Of a stretch of DNA of 64,000 bases, positions 41,867 through 54,190 are shown piece by piece (the first letter of the stretch is position 1; every line of letters begins with the position of its first letter). Below the pieces are notes generated by a model that saw nothing but the letters and a program-made list of their open reading frames with translations, was not told the origin of the DNA and ran no database searches. Source of the stretch: Centrapalus pauciflorus (taxonomy: Eukaryota > Streptophyta > Magnoliopsida > Asterales > Asteraceae); contig JAANYP010002788.1 of the NCBI GenBank assembly GCA_020465985.1, forward strand, positions 1 to 64,000. Direction: 5' to 3'. The position numbers and the translations under genes are program-made.

Positions 41867-43507
41867 TTAAAGAGGTACCAAAAAACAGAGGGCTTCTATG
41901 GGTAGGCTGTATAGGTCATGGATGTAGAAAATATTGAGGAATGGGTAGTCTGGATGAAACATCAATCCTTTTATAACTACTCCATGGTTTCTTTGTAAAA
42001 TAGTTAGAAAGCTTTCGTGATTCAGAGTAGCCCTTTCCTTGAGTGTGAGCTCAACAAGGATCTCGACAATCTGCTCTGGGAGATCGGATATTTGAAGATG
42101 ATTTAGTTGTGCGGTGATGGACGATGAAACTTCTTCTTGTGTCATATCGCATGGTTGTTCTTTTAGTTCCGCCATTGGCAAGATACTAAATTCTGGTACG
42201 ATACTTTGGGATATCTTTCCAATTTCGTTCAGTCTAGTGCTGTATTTATACTCCTTCGGGGGTCTGGATAGGAAGTCTGCAAGGACGTTGTCTTTTCCTT
42301 TGATGTGCTTAGCAGTAAACTTCCACTGAGAGAACCAATTAGACCACCTCAAAAGTTGTGCCTGAGGAAGCAGCATCTTTCTTTGAACTGGAGTATCCTC
42401 GAGAATGACGACATATCATTCTCTACTTGGAATTGGTGCCCAATCAAGTGAAACTGGAACTTTTCTATTCTTCTCTTGACATCAAGAAACTCTTTGAAGG
42501 TAGAGTGGTAATGCTTTTTCAAAATCCTTGAATGTGCCACTTTTGTAACCACACACTTCTTTGGCATTATCCTCATTGAGGACGATTAAGACAGCCACCC
42601 AATGTTCGTCGCTTGCGTCTGTCTGAAGGATTCTCTTTTCTAACGAAGTGGGAGTCTTCAGAGGGGTCATCTTGTCAGCTAGCTACTTTATAGCCTTGAC
42701 AGCTAGGGTCTGTTCTGAGGACCACTTTGATTGATTGTTTTTCAACATCGGGAATAAGTGTTTTGTATGATGAGATAATTTTGGTAAAAAATCTGCCATG
42801 TAATTCACTAATCCAAGATACTGTTGAATTTGCTTTTGGCTCGTTAGTGTGTCTGGGAACTTATGAAGCTCTTGCGAAACATGTGGCTGAGGTTGATATT
42901 TTCCATCAGATATTTTCATCCCAAGGAAATCATGGTGGTGACCCCAATTTCCATTTTCTTTTCTGATAACATTATACCATACTTAATTTATCAAAGCATG
43001 AAACTTTGATAGCAGCTCCAAATGCGAGTCATTGTCTATTAAAAACAACAAAATATCATCAAAATAAACCAGGACGTTAGATAGAATTGGCTCAAAAATC
43101 TTTACCACAGCTTTCTGAAAAGCGGACGATGCATTTTTTAAGCCGAATGACATCACTTTCCACTGGTAATGATGATCAGGAATACAGAAGGCCATCTTTG
43201 ATCTATCTTTAGGACGAATACCTAACTGCCAAAATCCAGACGTAAGATCAAACTTAGACAGGACTTTAGCATTTGCCAATGACTGAAACAACGCGTTCTT
43301 TTGCGGGGGAGGAAACTTGTCATCTGCCAAAAAATGATTTAGAGGTTGATAGTTGATGACTAGTCTTAGCTTTCCTCTGACTTGTTCACTACGCTTGTTT
43401 ACGTAGAATGCTTCACACGCCCATGGGGAGTTTGTGGGCTCAATAATTCCTTGGTCAACGAGTTGACCGCATTCTTCAATTGCAATCTGATAATGATGTG
43501 GATTCAT
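41867..43507 (-). pseudogene. E1 reverse transcriptase and RNase H
   Basis: The RT frame from MNPHHYQIAIEECGQLVDQG includes SPWACEAFYV, KLRLVINYQPLN and the catalytic YFDD (VLVYFDDILLF). It continues through VNYMADFLPKLS and an RNase H with ILQTDASDEHW and NVLADFLSRP to 41867. Stops near 42680 and 42480 and frameshifts are present. This would copy the viral RNA in the cytoplasm. The RT is more intact than in E2. Confidence 0.8.
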
Positions 43508-43544
43508 ACTAGGGTGGCTTGCCTTTGTGGGATTAACATCCTCA

Positions 43545-44160
43545 TTCTATTTGAATGGTAAGGAAATAAAAAATGACTCGTTAAGACATAATGGAGAGGA
43601 ATGCTTTGTTAGGAATTCTTTGTGTGTAGAAGCACATGAGGTTTGGACAATCTGCTGTTTCAAGGATTCAAGAGTAGGAGTAACCATCATATGAAGTTTG
43701 GGAATTGTACAACATGGGTTCATGAAATTTTTGTAGCTTAATCCTTGAGGTGTCCATCTCAGATTTGGTAGCTTTGAAAGCAGATCAAATCCTACGAGCA
43801 TATCCTCACAATAAGAGCTTGATCCTAGAAGCCAGTGTTTGATCACACATTTAGGGGAAAGACGGATGTATACGGCGATACTGATCTTGTCAATCACAAA
43901 CTTTTCTCCATTAGCAGCTAAGAATTTTTGCTCATGTGGTCTTCAATAACTCGCAGGTAAGATCTTGGATCTAGAATGGAGACTGCTGAACCAGTGTAAA
44001 AGAGCGCTACAACTTGTATTGGCTTTGCGTATGCTGACGTCAAAAGATGAACCTTTGCAATGGAAACTGGTTGATTTTGTTGTAATGGCAAAACATGGGG
44101 TGCTTGGCTTACCATAAACAATTCTGCATCAGAATAACCTGATGATTCTTAATCTGTAGC
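43545..44160 (-). pseudogene. E1 aspartic protease region
   Basis: The frame 44121-43918 contains ALFYTGSAVSILDP, in which the expected catalytic Asp of DTGS is Tyr. A second frame (43897-43547) follows after a stop near 43918. The region would cleave the polyprotein. The active-site change suggests loss of activity. Confidence 0.6.
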
Positions 44161-46243
44161 TGAATCTTTATCTGATGAACTATAGGAATAACATAATGTA
44201 CATAGCGTTCTATTATTTGGTTCATCATTAAGAGAGTAGACTGAATCAATATCAAAAATGTCAACTTGCTCTATTTTGTTGAGAGTATGCAACAATGCCA
44301 GTGATCTTCTTTTATCTGGACAATTTTTGATGAAATGTCCCTTCTTGTTACATACGTATCATTTATCTGAATTTCTGCCTCGCTTGAAACTTGTCATGAA
44401 ATGCTTCTTCCTGTGAGAGTCAAAAGATTTAAAAAACCTTTTGGAGTGTGATTTCTTCTTTTTGTGAGAACAATCACACGATGACTTGTCTTTGCACTTA
44501 ATCTGTAGATGTTTGTCATCACATGTTTTTCCTAGTCTTCTTCCAGTTTTCTCAAACTCTACCAAGAATTTCTTCTGGTTGCAAAGTTTGGCTAGAGCAT
44601 TGAGAATAAGCTGATACAGCTCGCCAAGAGAGGTTGTGGTGACTGTGGCGTTCCTTGATTCAAGAAATCTGTATGCCTCATTTCCAAGTGATTCAGGGAA
44701 TGAATCAAGAATACCTATTAAGGTTGACATCATCGATTCCTTGAAGGCAATAGAATCTTTCAGACATTTTATTGTTGTGTTTTTCAAGATCCTTTTTAGG
44801 AAGGAACAACACTTCATTTTGAGGAATTCTTCTCTTGCGTGTATGAATTCTGAGTAAATGAAACTCATGAATTTTTCAGGAGATTGAGACTGATGCATTT
44901 GTAACCGGGGATACTCTCCAAGACTGAGATACCAATCATGGAGTCTACCTTGTAGTCTAGTTTCAAACCTTATGAGAACCATAAACAGATGTTTTGCAGA
45001 GATCCAAGTTAGCATTTCCACACTTCTTTCTCTCCGTTTTGATGGAGGGATATCATCAAATGTGAAATCTTGTTTAGTATCTGTCTTTGGTTGGTTTTGT
45101 CTCCTGGGTGGCGTTTCTTGCGTTTCTGATTCTCCTGAATCACTGTCATGAACAACACCTTCGACAGTGGATTCTTCTTCGTCGTTTCCTACCATGAATA
45201 GATGTTCAAATGCTTCGGAAGGATCGAAATCCTCGTCTAGTTGGGGAGAGACCGGCATGACAAAGGATGGTGTTGGTGGAGAATCTTCACAGAGGTTCTT
45301 GAGGAATGTTGTAACTTGGTTACCAATTGCAAGAACCTATGGGTTTTTAGAAGAGGTTGTAGCTTTGTCATCAGTTGACTTCTCATAAGAAGTACTTAGC
45401 TTGTCTAGCAATGCTACAGCTTGTGCTTTTCCTTTTGCCTTGTTTTTAATCTGGATTTGTTCTATTGCCCATAATGCCAATGATGGTGATCTTTGAGATG
45501 AATGCTGTGGGATTGGTTATGGGTCAAACGTTGTACTAACAAAAGGTGTGGATGGTAATCTCCAAGGATCATCAGCAAGGGTTACCAATCTCTTTTGTTT
45601 ATGTTGTTTCTCAAGGTCAACTAATTGAATCCTAAGATACTTCATTTCTGCTTCTTTATTTAAGAGAGAGGTTGCTGGTGATGAACTTCGTACAATCTGG
45701 AGAAGTTCTTTATGAAGGTTTTGGATCTTGATCCGTACTTCACTTATCAAAGCATCCAAAGTTTTCTATCTTGGAGGACAAAACTTCTTGGTTTTTTGCC
45801 ATCTTTTTTTGTTGAGACAGGATATGGGTAAGAACCTTGTTTTGTGCAACAACATTTTCACTTTGCCAATTTAAGGTCTTTTCTTAAGTGCTGACTGCAT
45901 TCTTGACACTAGCTGAATTTATGGTAGTCGGGTTTTTAACCTTCCAATCATGTTTTGTTCTTTGTTCTGGATGATCAAAAAAACTTAACGGTGGAAATTC
46001 AGTGTTGTATTGTTCTGCCTGTCTGGAAGATGAAGGATCTGGCAAAACCATGTTGCATTCATCTATCGGTGGAGGTGGATGAACTTTCTCTTCTTTGTGG
46101 ATAATGGACAAAGCCTTCTGGTAATATGGGAAAAGACAGTACTGGACTGAACGAAATTGGCAGAACACTGTTGGTATGGTAAACCACCTCCCCTTTGATA
46201 ATGGTTGCAGGAAGAACAAACTCGTGAGTCTCTCAGTTTCCAT
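44161..46243 (-). pseudogene. E1 coat-protein-like region
   Basis: Frames at 46243-45884, 45759-45517 (a coiled-coil-like helix) and 45258-44359 match E2 from about 47940 onward. The last frame starts with an acidic segment, has a Lys-rich tract with CDCSHKKKK, and leads to a knuckle whose first Cys codon is now TGA (near 44357; E2 keeps CYICNKKGH). Sequence before 46141 has no match in E2. The product would form the virion and bind nucleic acid. Confidence 0.65.
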
Positions 46244-46346
46244 GAGTCTTTCTGATCAACTAGATATCACCGACTACCCGACACCTTCTTGTGTAACTGT
46301 AACCTCTTACTGGTCTTGTATAGATGAACCATAAACCCCCCTCTTA

Positions 46347-46359
46347 TGGTATCAGAGCC
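46347..46359 (+). promoter_or_regulatory. primer binding site of E2
   Basis: TGGTATCAGAGCC matches the 3' end of initiator tRNA-Met, the usual primer of Caulimoviridae. A leader of about 350 bp (46360-46712) follows, without a convincing gene. Confidence 0.7.
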
Positions 46360-46712
46360 ATTACCCTTCGTTCCTTACCGAAACTCGTGTTCTTATTCTT
46401 AATAATCAGGTTGTTATGCTCTGTGACTGCCGTGTTTAACGGATCCTTCACATCGAAGAACTGTTGAACATTTAGTCTTGAATTATAGAACTTTCTAGTA
46501 TATATTATAGTCTGGATTTTGAATTGCTTATTAGTTTCTTAATTGCTTTTTAGTACATACCGAAAGAGTTCTGTGTGGACATTGTAAGTCGGCAAGGTGA
46601 CCGCAGTTGAGTCCTTTTGAACTGAGGTAGATTCTAAAAGAAGTTCAGATTTCTATATAAGAAGTTCAAATCTGCTATTTTCAAAGCTAGATTTTTCTAT
46701 TAAGCCAAAGCT

Positions 46713-48016
46713 ATGAGTTCGGAACTATTTTCCTCCACCCCGTCATCATCCATTTTCCGCTCCTCATCTGCATCTAAGATAGATCAGTTATATGAAATAT
46801 CTTATGTTTCAGACGAATAAAAAATACCCCTAACCCAAATGTCAGATGTAGACCCTTATCGTGTATTCTCCAGACAAACTAATTCTTTTAGTAGACGAGT
46901 CAAAAAATTGGTAGGATCTTCCACCAATCAAGTTGTTAAAGAATTTGTTCAAACTTCAAAGTTTGATTCTTACCAACTCCCAGCCTCTTAGCAGAACACT
47001 TAGTTACGTTATCTCTCCCATCAGATCTCTCGCGTCACTGTATAGCTCACCCATATCCACTTCGGAGCAATCCGACTTGCTCTAACGTTTCATGGAAGAA
47101 AAGGCCTTCCGGATTTTTCAAGAATAGCTTTAGTGGATACAAGATTTGTAGAGTACCAACATGCTTGTATTGGTACTATCCAAACTACTTGAACGCTGGC
47201 ACAATCTTTGTCACTTTCTACCCAAATTTCAATAAGCCGTTGAATGACCCCTCACCGCTCACAGCCTTAATGGCTGAGAACCAGATTGGAGGCACCCAAC
47301 AGCTGAATGCGTTTCAAGCAACGTTTCACTACCAAATGGCATACAGGGTACAGAACCACTCACTTGACATTATGGTTCCAGGAAGAGTCAACTCAGGAGA
47401 TGCTTTACTCCTTGAGATAGATTCAAAAGCGACGCCAACATGTACTTATGTCCTGAGGCAGTTATCCAGAGAAGAACTGGTAAAACTTTTACTAGAAAAA
47501 TGGATAACAATTTACGAACATGTTCATCAACCACCGGTACAAACCACCATGGCTCCTGATTTAATCAGACATGAAAACGGACAAGTGGAAGTCAAGTTTT
47601 CACCTGCACAAGCAGCAGAGCCACCATCTGTATTTCCTACTGTAAATATGGTCTCTCCAGCCTTACCTACATTAGATCACATATTGTATGATGTATGCAA
47701 ATGTAATGATTGCTTGGAAGAACATCACAGAGTTTCCATAGATGAAGATATGCCTAAGAAAGAGAAACCATCTCAAAGGAAACTAAGGAAAAGACACGAA
47801 GAAGGAGACCCTTCTGTTGGATTACTTGGAGAACCATCAAGTCAATATGACTATCATGTCATTTATGGAGATTCACCAACCAAACCTCCAACCACCACCA
47901 ACCCATATGAAAAACCTCCGCCACCAAATCTCCCCCATATTACCAGAAGGCTTTGTCTATTATCCACAAAGAAGAGAAAGTCCATCCACCTCCACCGATA
48001 TATGGATGCAACATGA
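46713..48016 (+). pseudogene. E2 N-terminal polyprotein region (movement-protein position)
   Basis: ATG at 46713 opens MSSELFSSTPSSS. Stops appear from about 46818 on. A longer open stretch, 47165-48016, includes GTQQLNAFQATFHYQMAYRV and LSREELVKLLLEKWITIYEH. In this virus group the cell-to-cell movement protein usually occupies the N-terminus, so the region is tentatively assigned by position. The only E1 counterpart is its last part. Confidence 0.5.
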
Positions 48017-49960
48017 ATTTGCCAGATCCTTCATCTTCCAGACAGGAAGAACAATACAACACCGAATTTCCATTGTTAATTTCTTTTGATCATCCATAAC
48101 GAAGAACAAAACATGATTGGAAGGTTAAAAACTCGACAACCATAAATTCATCTGGTGTCACGAATGTAGTCAACTCTGCTGGAAAAGACCTTGAATTGGC
48201 AAAGTGAAAATGTCGTTGCACGACACAAGGTTCATACCCAGGTCCTGTCTCAACAAACAAAGATGGCAAAAAACCAAGAAGTTTTATCCTCCAAGATGAA
48301 AACTTTGGATGCTTTGATAGTGAAGTACGAATCAAGATCCAAAACCTTCATGATGAACTTCTCCAGATAGAACGAAGTTCATCACCAGAAACCTCTCTCA
48401 TAAAGAAAGAAGCAGAATTGAAGTCTATTGAAGATTCAATTACTTTACCTTGAGAAACAATATAAACAAAAGAGATTGGTAACCCTTGCTGATGGTCCTT
48501 GGAGATTACCATCCACACCTTTTGTCAGTACAGCGTTTGACCCACAACCAATCCCATAGTTTTCATCTCAAAGATCACCGTCATTGGCATTATGGGCAAC
48601 AGAACAATCCTAGATTAAAAACAAGGCACAATGAAAAGCACAAGTTGTAGCATTTCCAGACAAGCCAAGTACTTCTTACGAGAAGTCAACTGATGACAAA
48701 GCTACAACCTCTTCTAAACACCCACAGGTTCTTGCAATTGGTAATCCAGTTACAACATTTCTCAAGAACCTCTGTGTAGATTCTCCAACAACACCATCCT
48801 TTGTCATGTCGGTCTCTCCCCAATCAGACGAGGATTTTGATCCTTCTGAAGCATTTGGAGATCTGTTCATGGCAGGAAATGACAAAGAAGAACCCACTGT
48901 CCAAAATGTTGTTCATGATAGTGATTCTAGAGAATCAGAATCGCAAGAAACGCTGCCCAGGAGAAAAAATCAACCAAAGACAGATACTAAACACCAGTTC
49001 ACATTTGATGATATCCCTCCATCCAAAAGGAGAGAAAGAAGTGTGGAAATGATAACTTGGATGTCTGTAGAACTTCGGTTTTACACCATTGATATGGTAT
49101 CTCAGTCTTGGAGAGTGTCGCCAGTTACAAATGCATCAGTCGCAATCTCCTGAAGAATTAATGAGTGTCATTTACACAGAAATCATTGGCAATCCAGTTG
49201 AGCATACGATACATGCAAGAGAAGAATTCCTCAAAATGAAGTGTTGTTCCTTCCTAAAAAAGGATCTTGAAAAGCACTACAAAAAAATGTCTGAAAGATT
49301 ATATTGCGTTCAAGGAATCGATGATGTCAACCTCAAACTGGTATTCTTGAATTCATTCCCTGAATCACTTGGAACTGAGGCATATAGATTTCTTGAATCA
49401 AAGAACGCCACAGTCTTACAAACCTCTCTTGGTGAGCTGTATCAGCTTATTCTCAATGCTCTAGCCAAACTTTGCAACTAGAAGAAATTCTTGGTAGAGT
49501 TTGAGAAAACTGGAAATAGACTAGGAAAAGCATGTGATGACAAACATCTGCAGATTAAGTGCAAAGACAAGTCATCGTGTGATTGTTCTTACACGAAGAA
49601 GAAATCACACTCCAAAAAGTTTTTTTAAATCATTAGACTTTCACAGGAAGAAGAATTTCAGGCCAAAGAAGAAGTGGAAGTTCCTGAGAACGAAATTCAA
49701 GCGAGAAGGAAATTCAGATAAATGTTACATATGTAACAAGAAGGGACATTTCGCCAAAAATTGTCCAGATAAAAGAAGATCAATGGCATTGTTGCAGACT
49801 CTCAACAAAATAGAGCCAGTTGACATTTCTGATATTGAGTCAGTGTACTCTCTTAATGATGAACCAAATGATAGAACGTTATGTACATTACGTTATTCTT
49901 ATTGTTCATCAGATGAAGACTCAGCTACGGATTCAGAATCATCAGGATATTCTGATGCAG
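48017..49960 (+). pseudogene. E2 coat-protein-like region with zinc knuckle
   Basis: Broken frames at 48090-48540 (coiled-coil-like), 48806-49153, 49089-49481 and 49534-49960 follow the E1 coat-protein region. The knuckle CYICNKKGHFAKNC (49723-49764) is intact, preceded by a Lys/Arg-rich stretch. An acidic DEPSEAF-like segment near 48830 lies at the start. Virion assembly and RNA binding are the expected roles. Confidence 0.65.
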
Positions 49961-50538
49961 ATTTGTTTATGGTAAGCCATGAACCCCATGTTTTGCCATT
50001 ACAACAAAGTCAACTAGTTCCCATTGCCAATGTTCATCTTCTGAAGTCAGCATACGCAAAGCCAATACCGGTTGTAGTGCTCTTTCACATTGGTTCAGCA
50101 GTCTCCATTCTAGATCCAAAGATCTTACCTGCGAGTTATTGGAGACCACATGAGCAAACATTCTTAGCTGCTAATGGAGAAAAGTTTGTGATTGACAAGA
50201 TTAGTATCCCCGTATACATCCGTCTTTTCCCTAAATGTGTGATCAAACACAAGCTGCTAGGATCAAGCTCTCATGGCAAGGATATGCTCATCGGATTTGA
50301 TTTGCTTTCAAAGCTACCAAATCTGAGATGGACACCTCAAGGATTAAGCTACAAAAGTTTCATGAACCCATGGAGTACAATTCCAAAACTTCATATGATG
50401 GTTACTCCTACTCTTGAATCCTTGAAACAGCAGATTGTCCAAACCTCATGTGCTTCTACACACACAGAATTCCTAACAAAGCATTCGTCTCCATTATGGC
50501 TTAACGAGTCATTTTTTATTTCCTTACCATTCAAATAG
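49960..50538 (+). pseudogene. E2 aspartic protease region
   Basis: Continuous with the knuckle frame to 50538. The motif VLFHIGSAVSILDP lies near 50080-50120, where HIG stands in place of the expected DTG. Sequence after it (IPVYIRLFPKCVIK, DMLIGFDLLSKL) matches E1. It is probably inactive. Confidence 0.6.
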
Positions 50539-50577
50539 AATGAGGATGTTAATCACACAAAGGCAAGCCACCCTAGT

Positions 50578-51600
50578 ATGAATCCACATCATTATCAAAT
50601 TGCAATTGAAGAATGCGGTCAACTCGTTGACCAAGGAATTATTGAGCCCACAAACTCCCCATGGGCGTGTGAAGCATTCTACGTAAACAAGCGTAGTGAA
50701 CAAGTCAAAGGAAAGCTAAGACTAGTCATCAACTATCAACCTCTAAATCATTTTTTGGCAGATGACAAATTTCCTCCCCCACAAAAGAAGGCGTTGTTTC
50801 AGTCATTGGCAAACGCTAAAGTCCTGTCTAAGTTTGATCTTAAGTCCGGATTATGGCAGTTACGTATTCATCCTGAAGACAAATCAAAGACGGCCTTCTG
50901 TATTCCTGATCATCATTACCAGTGGAAAGTGATATCATTCCGCTTAAAAAATGTATCGTCTGCTTTTCATAAAGCTATGGTATAGATTTTTGAGCCAATT
51001 CTATCTAACGTCCTGGTTTATATTGATGAAATTTTGTTGTTTTCCAAAAACAATGTCTCGCATGTGGAGCTGCTATCAAAGTTTCATGCTTTGGTAATTA
51101 AGTATGGTATAATGCTATCTAAAAAGAAAATGGAAATTGGTGTCACCACCATTGATTTCATTGGGATGAAAATATCAGATGGCAAATATCAACCTCAGCC
51201 ACATGTTTCACAAGAGCTTCATTAGTTCCTAGACTCACTAATGAGCCAAAAGCAAATTTAACAGAGTATTGGATTAGTGAATTACATGGCAGATTTTTTT
51301 ACCAAAATTATCTGATCATACGAAACACTTATTCCCCATGTTAAAAAAGAGTCCCTCAAACGGTCCTCGGAACAGACCCTAGCTGTCAAAGCTATAAAGC
51401 AGCTAGCTGACAAGATGCCCCCTCTGAAGATTCCCACTTCGTCAGAAACGAGAATCCTTTAGACAGACGCAAGTGACGAACATTGGGCGTCTGTCTTAAT
51501 CGTCCTCAATGAGGATAATGGCAGAGAAGTGTGTGGTTATAAAAGTGCCACGTTCAAGGATTCTGAAAAGAATTAACACTCTACCTTCAAAGAGATTCTT
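50578..51600 (+). pseudogene. E2 reverse transcriptase and start of RNase H
   Basis: MNPHHYQIAIEECGQ through SPWACEAFYV and LRLVINYQPLN to a TAG near 50983. The catalytic site region reads VYIDEILLF instead of YFDD, so the second catalytic Asp is lost. RNase H sequence with LQTDASDEHW follows near 51465, broken by stops, and ends at the insertion of element D. Confidence 0.75.
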
Positions 51601-52377
51601 TGATGGAGGATCATCAAACCATTCCAAAGATGTCATGGAAATACGTGAAGGCCCGATGACAAGAGGATGAGCGAAGAAGATCAAAGAAGTTTTTACGAGC
51701 TTAGTTGTTGATATCCGAAAGTCTGAATGCAAAGACTATGCTCAACCGCAAGTGATGAAACATGTTACTAGACTTGAAGCATTGGATCCTAATATGGAAG
51801 CATAAAAGCCCAAAAGTTGCATTTTCTTGAGTTTTTGAAATACTATGGGCTAGTACAAAGCCCAAGTGGTAGAATGGATGTATTTTGAAGTCCGTTAGAA
51901 GTTTATTTGAGTCTAATAAAGGTCTAGAAATGCCAAATCTGTTTTTTCAGTTTAAAAGTTCTAAAATTATCTAGCAAGTGATGATAAAATGTCTAGATGC
52001 ATGGATTAAAGTCCCTTCTATAATCCATTGAATTTAATTAGTGTCTTTTGAGTTGGTTTTTGAAGCTTATAAATAGATGGCTTCCTATGTACTTCTAAAT
52101 CAATTCACTTGAGAAATATATATCTTTCTTTTGAGTTTTACTCATCTTTGTGAGCTTTGTTCTTTGTTGGAGAGTTCATAGTTCAAGAACTTATCAAGAT
52201 TGTAAGCACATTCTTGTGGCGTTCTGGTAATCCTTTGGTTCTTAGTTCTTATAACTAACGGGTCAAGGACTTGCTCTAGGCGTGTTGGAGTCCCAATTAT
52301 CAGGTACTTTGACGCCTATTCTATCCTATTCGAAGGTTTCTAGTTACATTTAACTTGCGGGTCAACGTTTCCTATCA
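51601..52377 (+). repeat. 5' LTR of element D (777 bp)
   Basis: Starts TGATGGAGGATC next to E2 sequence and ends TTTCCTATCA before the PBS. It includes a TTATAAATAGATGG box near 52068. There is no second copy in the window, so the start is judged from the E2 junction. Confidence 0.7.
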
Positions 52378-52379
52378 TT

Positions 52380-53010
52380 TGGTATCAAAGCTACAAAGGT
52401 TCGATTCTTAAGTTGTTTACATTTTGTTCTTATCATTGTGTTTGTCTATCTTTCTCATCATCTTATCTTTTACATTTTTCTAGTTTTGTCATATTAAAAA
52501 AGTCATGTTGTTCAACAAAAAAATAGCAAAAAAGAAAAAATAAGGGCAAAAAAAAAAGCATAAAAAAGTGCAGCAAAAAAGGCATAAAAAAAGTGCGGCA
52601 AAAACAATTAAAAAAAAGGGTGCAAAAAAAATAAATAAAAGAAAAGAAGTTTATATGAACACGTGTGCTTGAAAATCAATGATTTATCTTCTATATCATT
52701 TTTTTGTTCTGACTTCTTCTCATTGGTTAGTACTTGTTTCTCCTCACCTTACTACTTTTTTTTTCTTGTTTATCCCGTCTTCTCTAAAAGTTCTAAACTC
52801 GTTGGTATCCAATTAAGTTCTAAAGGATTTTCTTGAATACTTTCAATTTGTGCTCTAATTTGATTTGTTCTTTTACCAATTGAGCTCCACAAGGAATAGA
52901 GAGGTAAAAGGCATTGAGTTGTGAGAACACTTGAGGGTAAAAGCTGAAATTTTTTTTTTTTGTGTGATACACGTGCGTTGAGTGACATCTCTTGAGTGAA
53001 ACACGTAAGG
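52380..53010 (+). other. PBS and A-rich leader of element D
   Basis: The PBS TGGTATCAAAGC lies at 52380-52391. An A-rich, AAAAAG-type tract spans 52495-52640. The leader ends with GAAACACGTAAGGGA, as in B, but then joins gag about 10 codons in, so the gag start codon is deleted. Confidence 0.65.
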
Positions 53011-54190
53011 GAAGATAATCAACCCCTCCCTAACCTTCAAGTCCAAGCTCTCATGGCTGAAATGCGACATTTAATGACGGACGAGTTTAATAAAATCCAT
53101 GAAAGAATGGATAGATTGGATGCACGTGGACCTAATGCTCCACCACCATCACAAGTTTCTGATGAAAATCATGAAGATGACGCTCAAAGTGATGAATGTG
53201 ATAGAGAATCTAAAAGGAGGCGGCATAGAAGAAACCATGGTGTTAATAGAGGACTCAACAACATTAGATGAGATTTCCACAATTTCAAGGAAAGAGTGTT
53301 CCAGAAGCGTACTTGGACTGGGAAAAAAAGGTTGAACTGAATTTTGCATGTAATAATTATCGCGAGGATCAAAAGGTGAAAGTAGCAACAATTGAATTCA
53401 CAGATTACACTATAGTATGGTGGGATCAATTTGTCACCAACCGAAAAAGAAATGGAGAAAGACCTATTTCTACATGGGTTGAAATGAAGGCTGTTATGCC
53501 TATAAGGTTTGTTCCCTCTCACTATTTTCGAGACTTGTGTCGCAAATTACAATCTTTGAATCAGGGAGCAAAGTCTGTGGAAGATTATTACAAAGAGATG
53601 GAGATTGCCATGATTAGAGCAAATATTAATGAAGAGATGGAAGCAACAATGACAAGATTCTTGAGTGGCTTGAATCAAGATATTTCTAATGTCGTGGGGT
53701 TGCAATAATGTCTAGAACTAGAAGAGATGGTTCATACGGCCATGAAAGTTGAAAGACAATTGAGGAGAGGAAATAGGTTTTCTAAGGGAAGTACGTCCAA
53801 CTCTCAATATTCTCATAGGCCAAAAGGGAAGACATCTAAAGGTACCATTTCTGCACCTTTAAAAAACCAAGATGATGTCACAAAAGGTCGGGAAATGGGC
53901 AAAGGCAAAGGTATCGTTTCTACCCCCTACACGAACTCGTGAAATTAAATGTTTTCGTTGTCTAGGTGTGGGGCACATTGCTTCACAATGCCCAAACAAA
54001 AATGTTATGATTTTTCATGAAAGTGGTGAAATAGAGTCTGAAAATGAAAAGGAGGATGTTTCAGATGATGAAGAGGACTTGGAGCAAACCGAGGCAGAAA
54101 GCGGAGAGCTCTTGGTGGTCAAGAAAGTTTTAAACATACAAGCCAAGGTGGAAGACACACAACAACGAGAAAATATCTTCCATACGCGCT
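53010..54190 (+). pseudogene. element D gag
   Basis: Frames 52996-53271, 53268-53708, 53727-53942 and 53872-54417 together cover gag: LPNLQVQALMAEMR, FPQFQGKSVPEAYLDWE, RPISTWVEMKAV and FVPSHYFRDL, then a knuckle CFRCLGVGHIASQC near 53950. The start codon is missing and at least three frameshifts or stops are present. Acidic residues follow the knuckle as in B. Confidence 0.75.

Larger units (their letters stand above)
40820..46231 (-). mobile_element. endogenous pararetrovirus copy E1 (Caulimoviridae)
   Basis: On the minus strand it has a coat-protein-like region with zinc knuckle, protease, RT, RNase H, a C-terminal acidic domain, then a promoter region and the start of the transcribed leader. 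No LTR or integrase is present, and a tRNA-Met PBS region lies next to the genome end across element C. RT of this type without integrase is diagnostic of Caulimoviridae. The layout reminds me of florendo- or petuvirus-like genomes; the genus is uncertain. The part upstream of the coat protein is absent. Many stops show it is old. Confidence 0.75.
46232..51600 (+). mobile_element. endogenous pararetrovirus copy E2 (Caulimoviridae)
   Basis: Plus-strand copy, head to head with E1. It has leader with PBS (46347), an upstream polyprotein region in the movement-protein position, coat-protein region, knuckle, protease, RT and the start of RNase H, where gypsy element D interrupts at 51600. E2 overlaps E1 from about 47940 onward and is similarly decayed. 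Confidence 0.75.

Noticed and set aside
46347..46359. Sequence matching tRNA-Met considered as a tRNA gene
   Set aside because: Only the 3' terminal 12-13 bases match, with no cloverleaf around them. It is a primer binding site, as are the others in the window.
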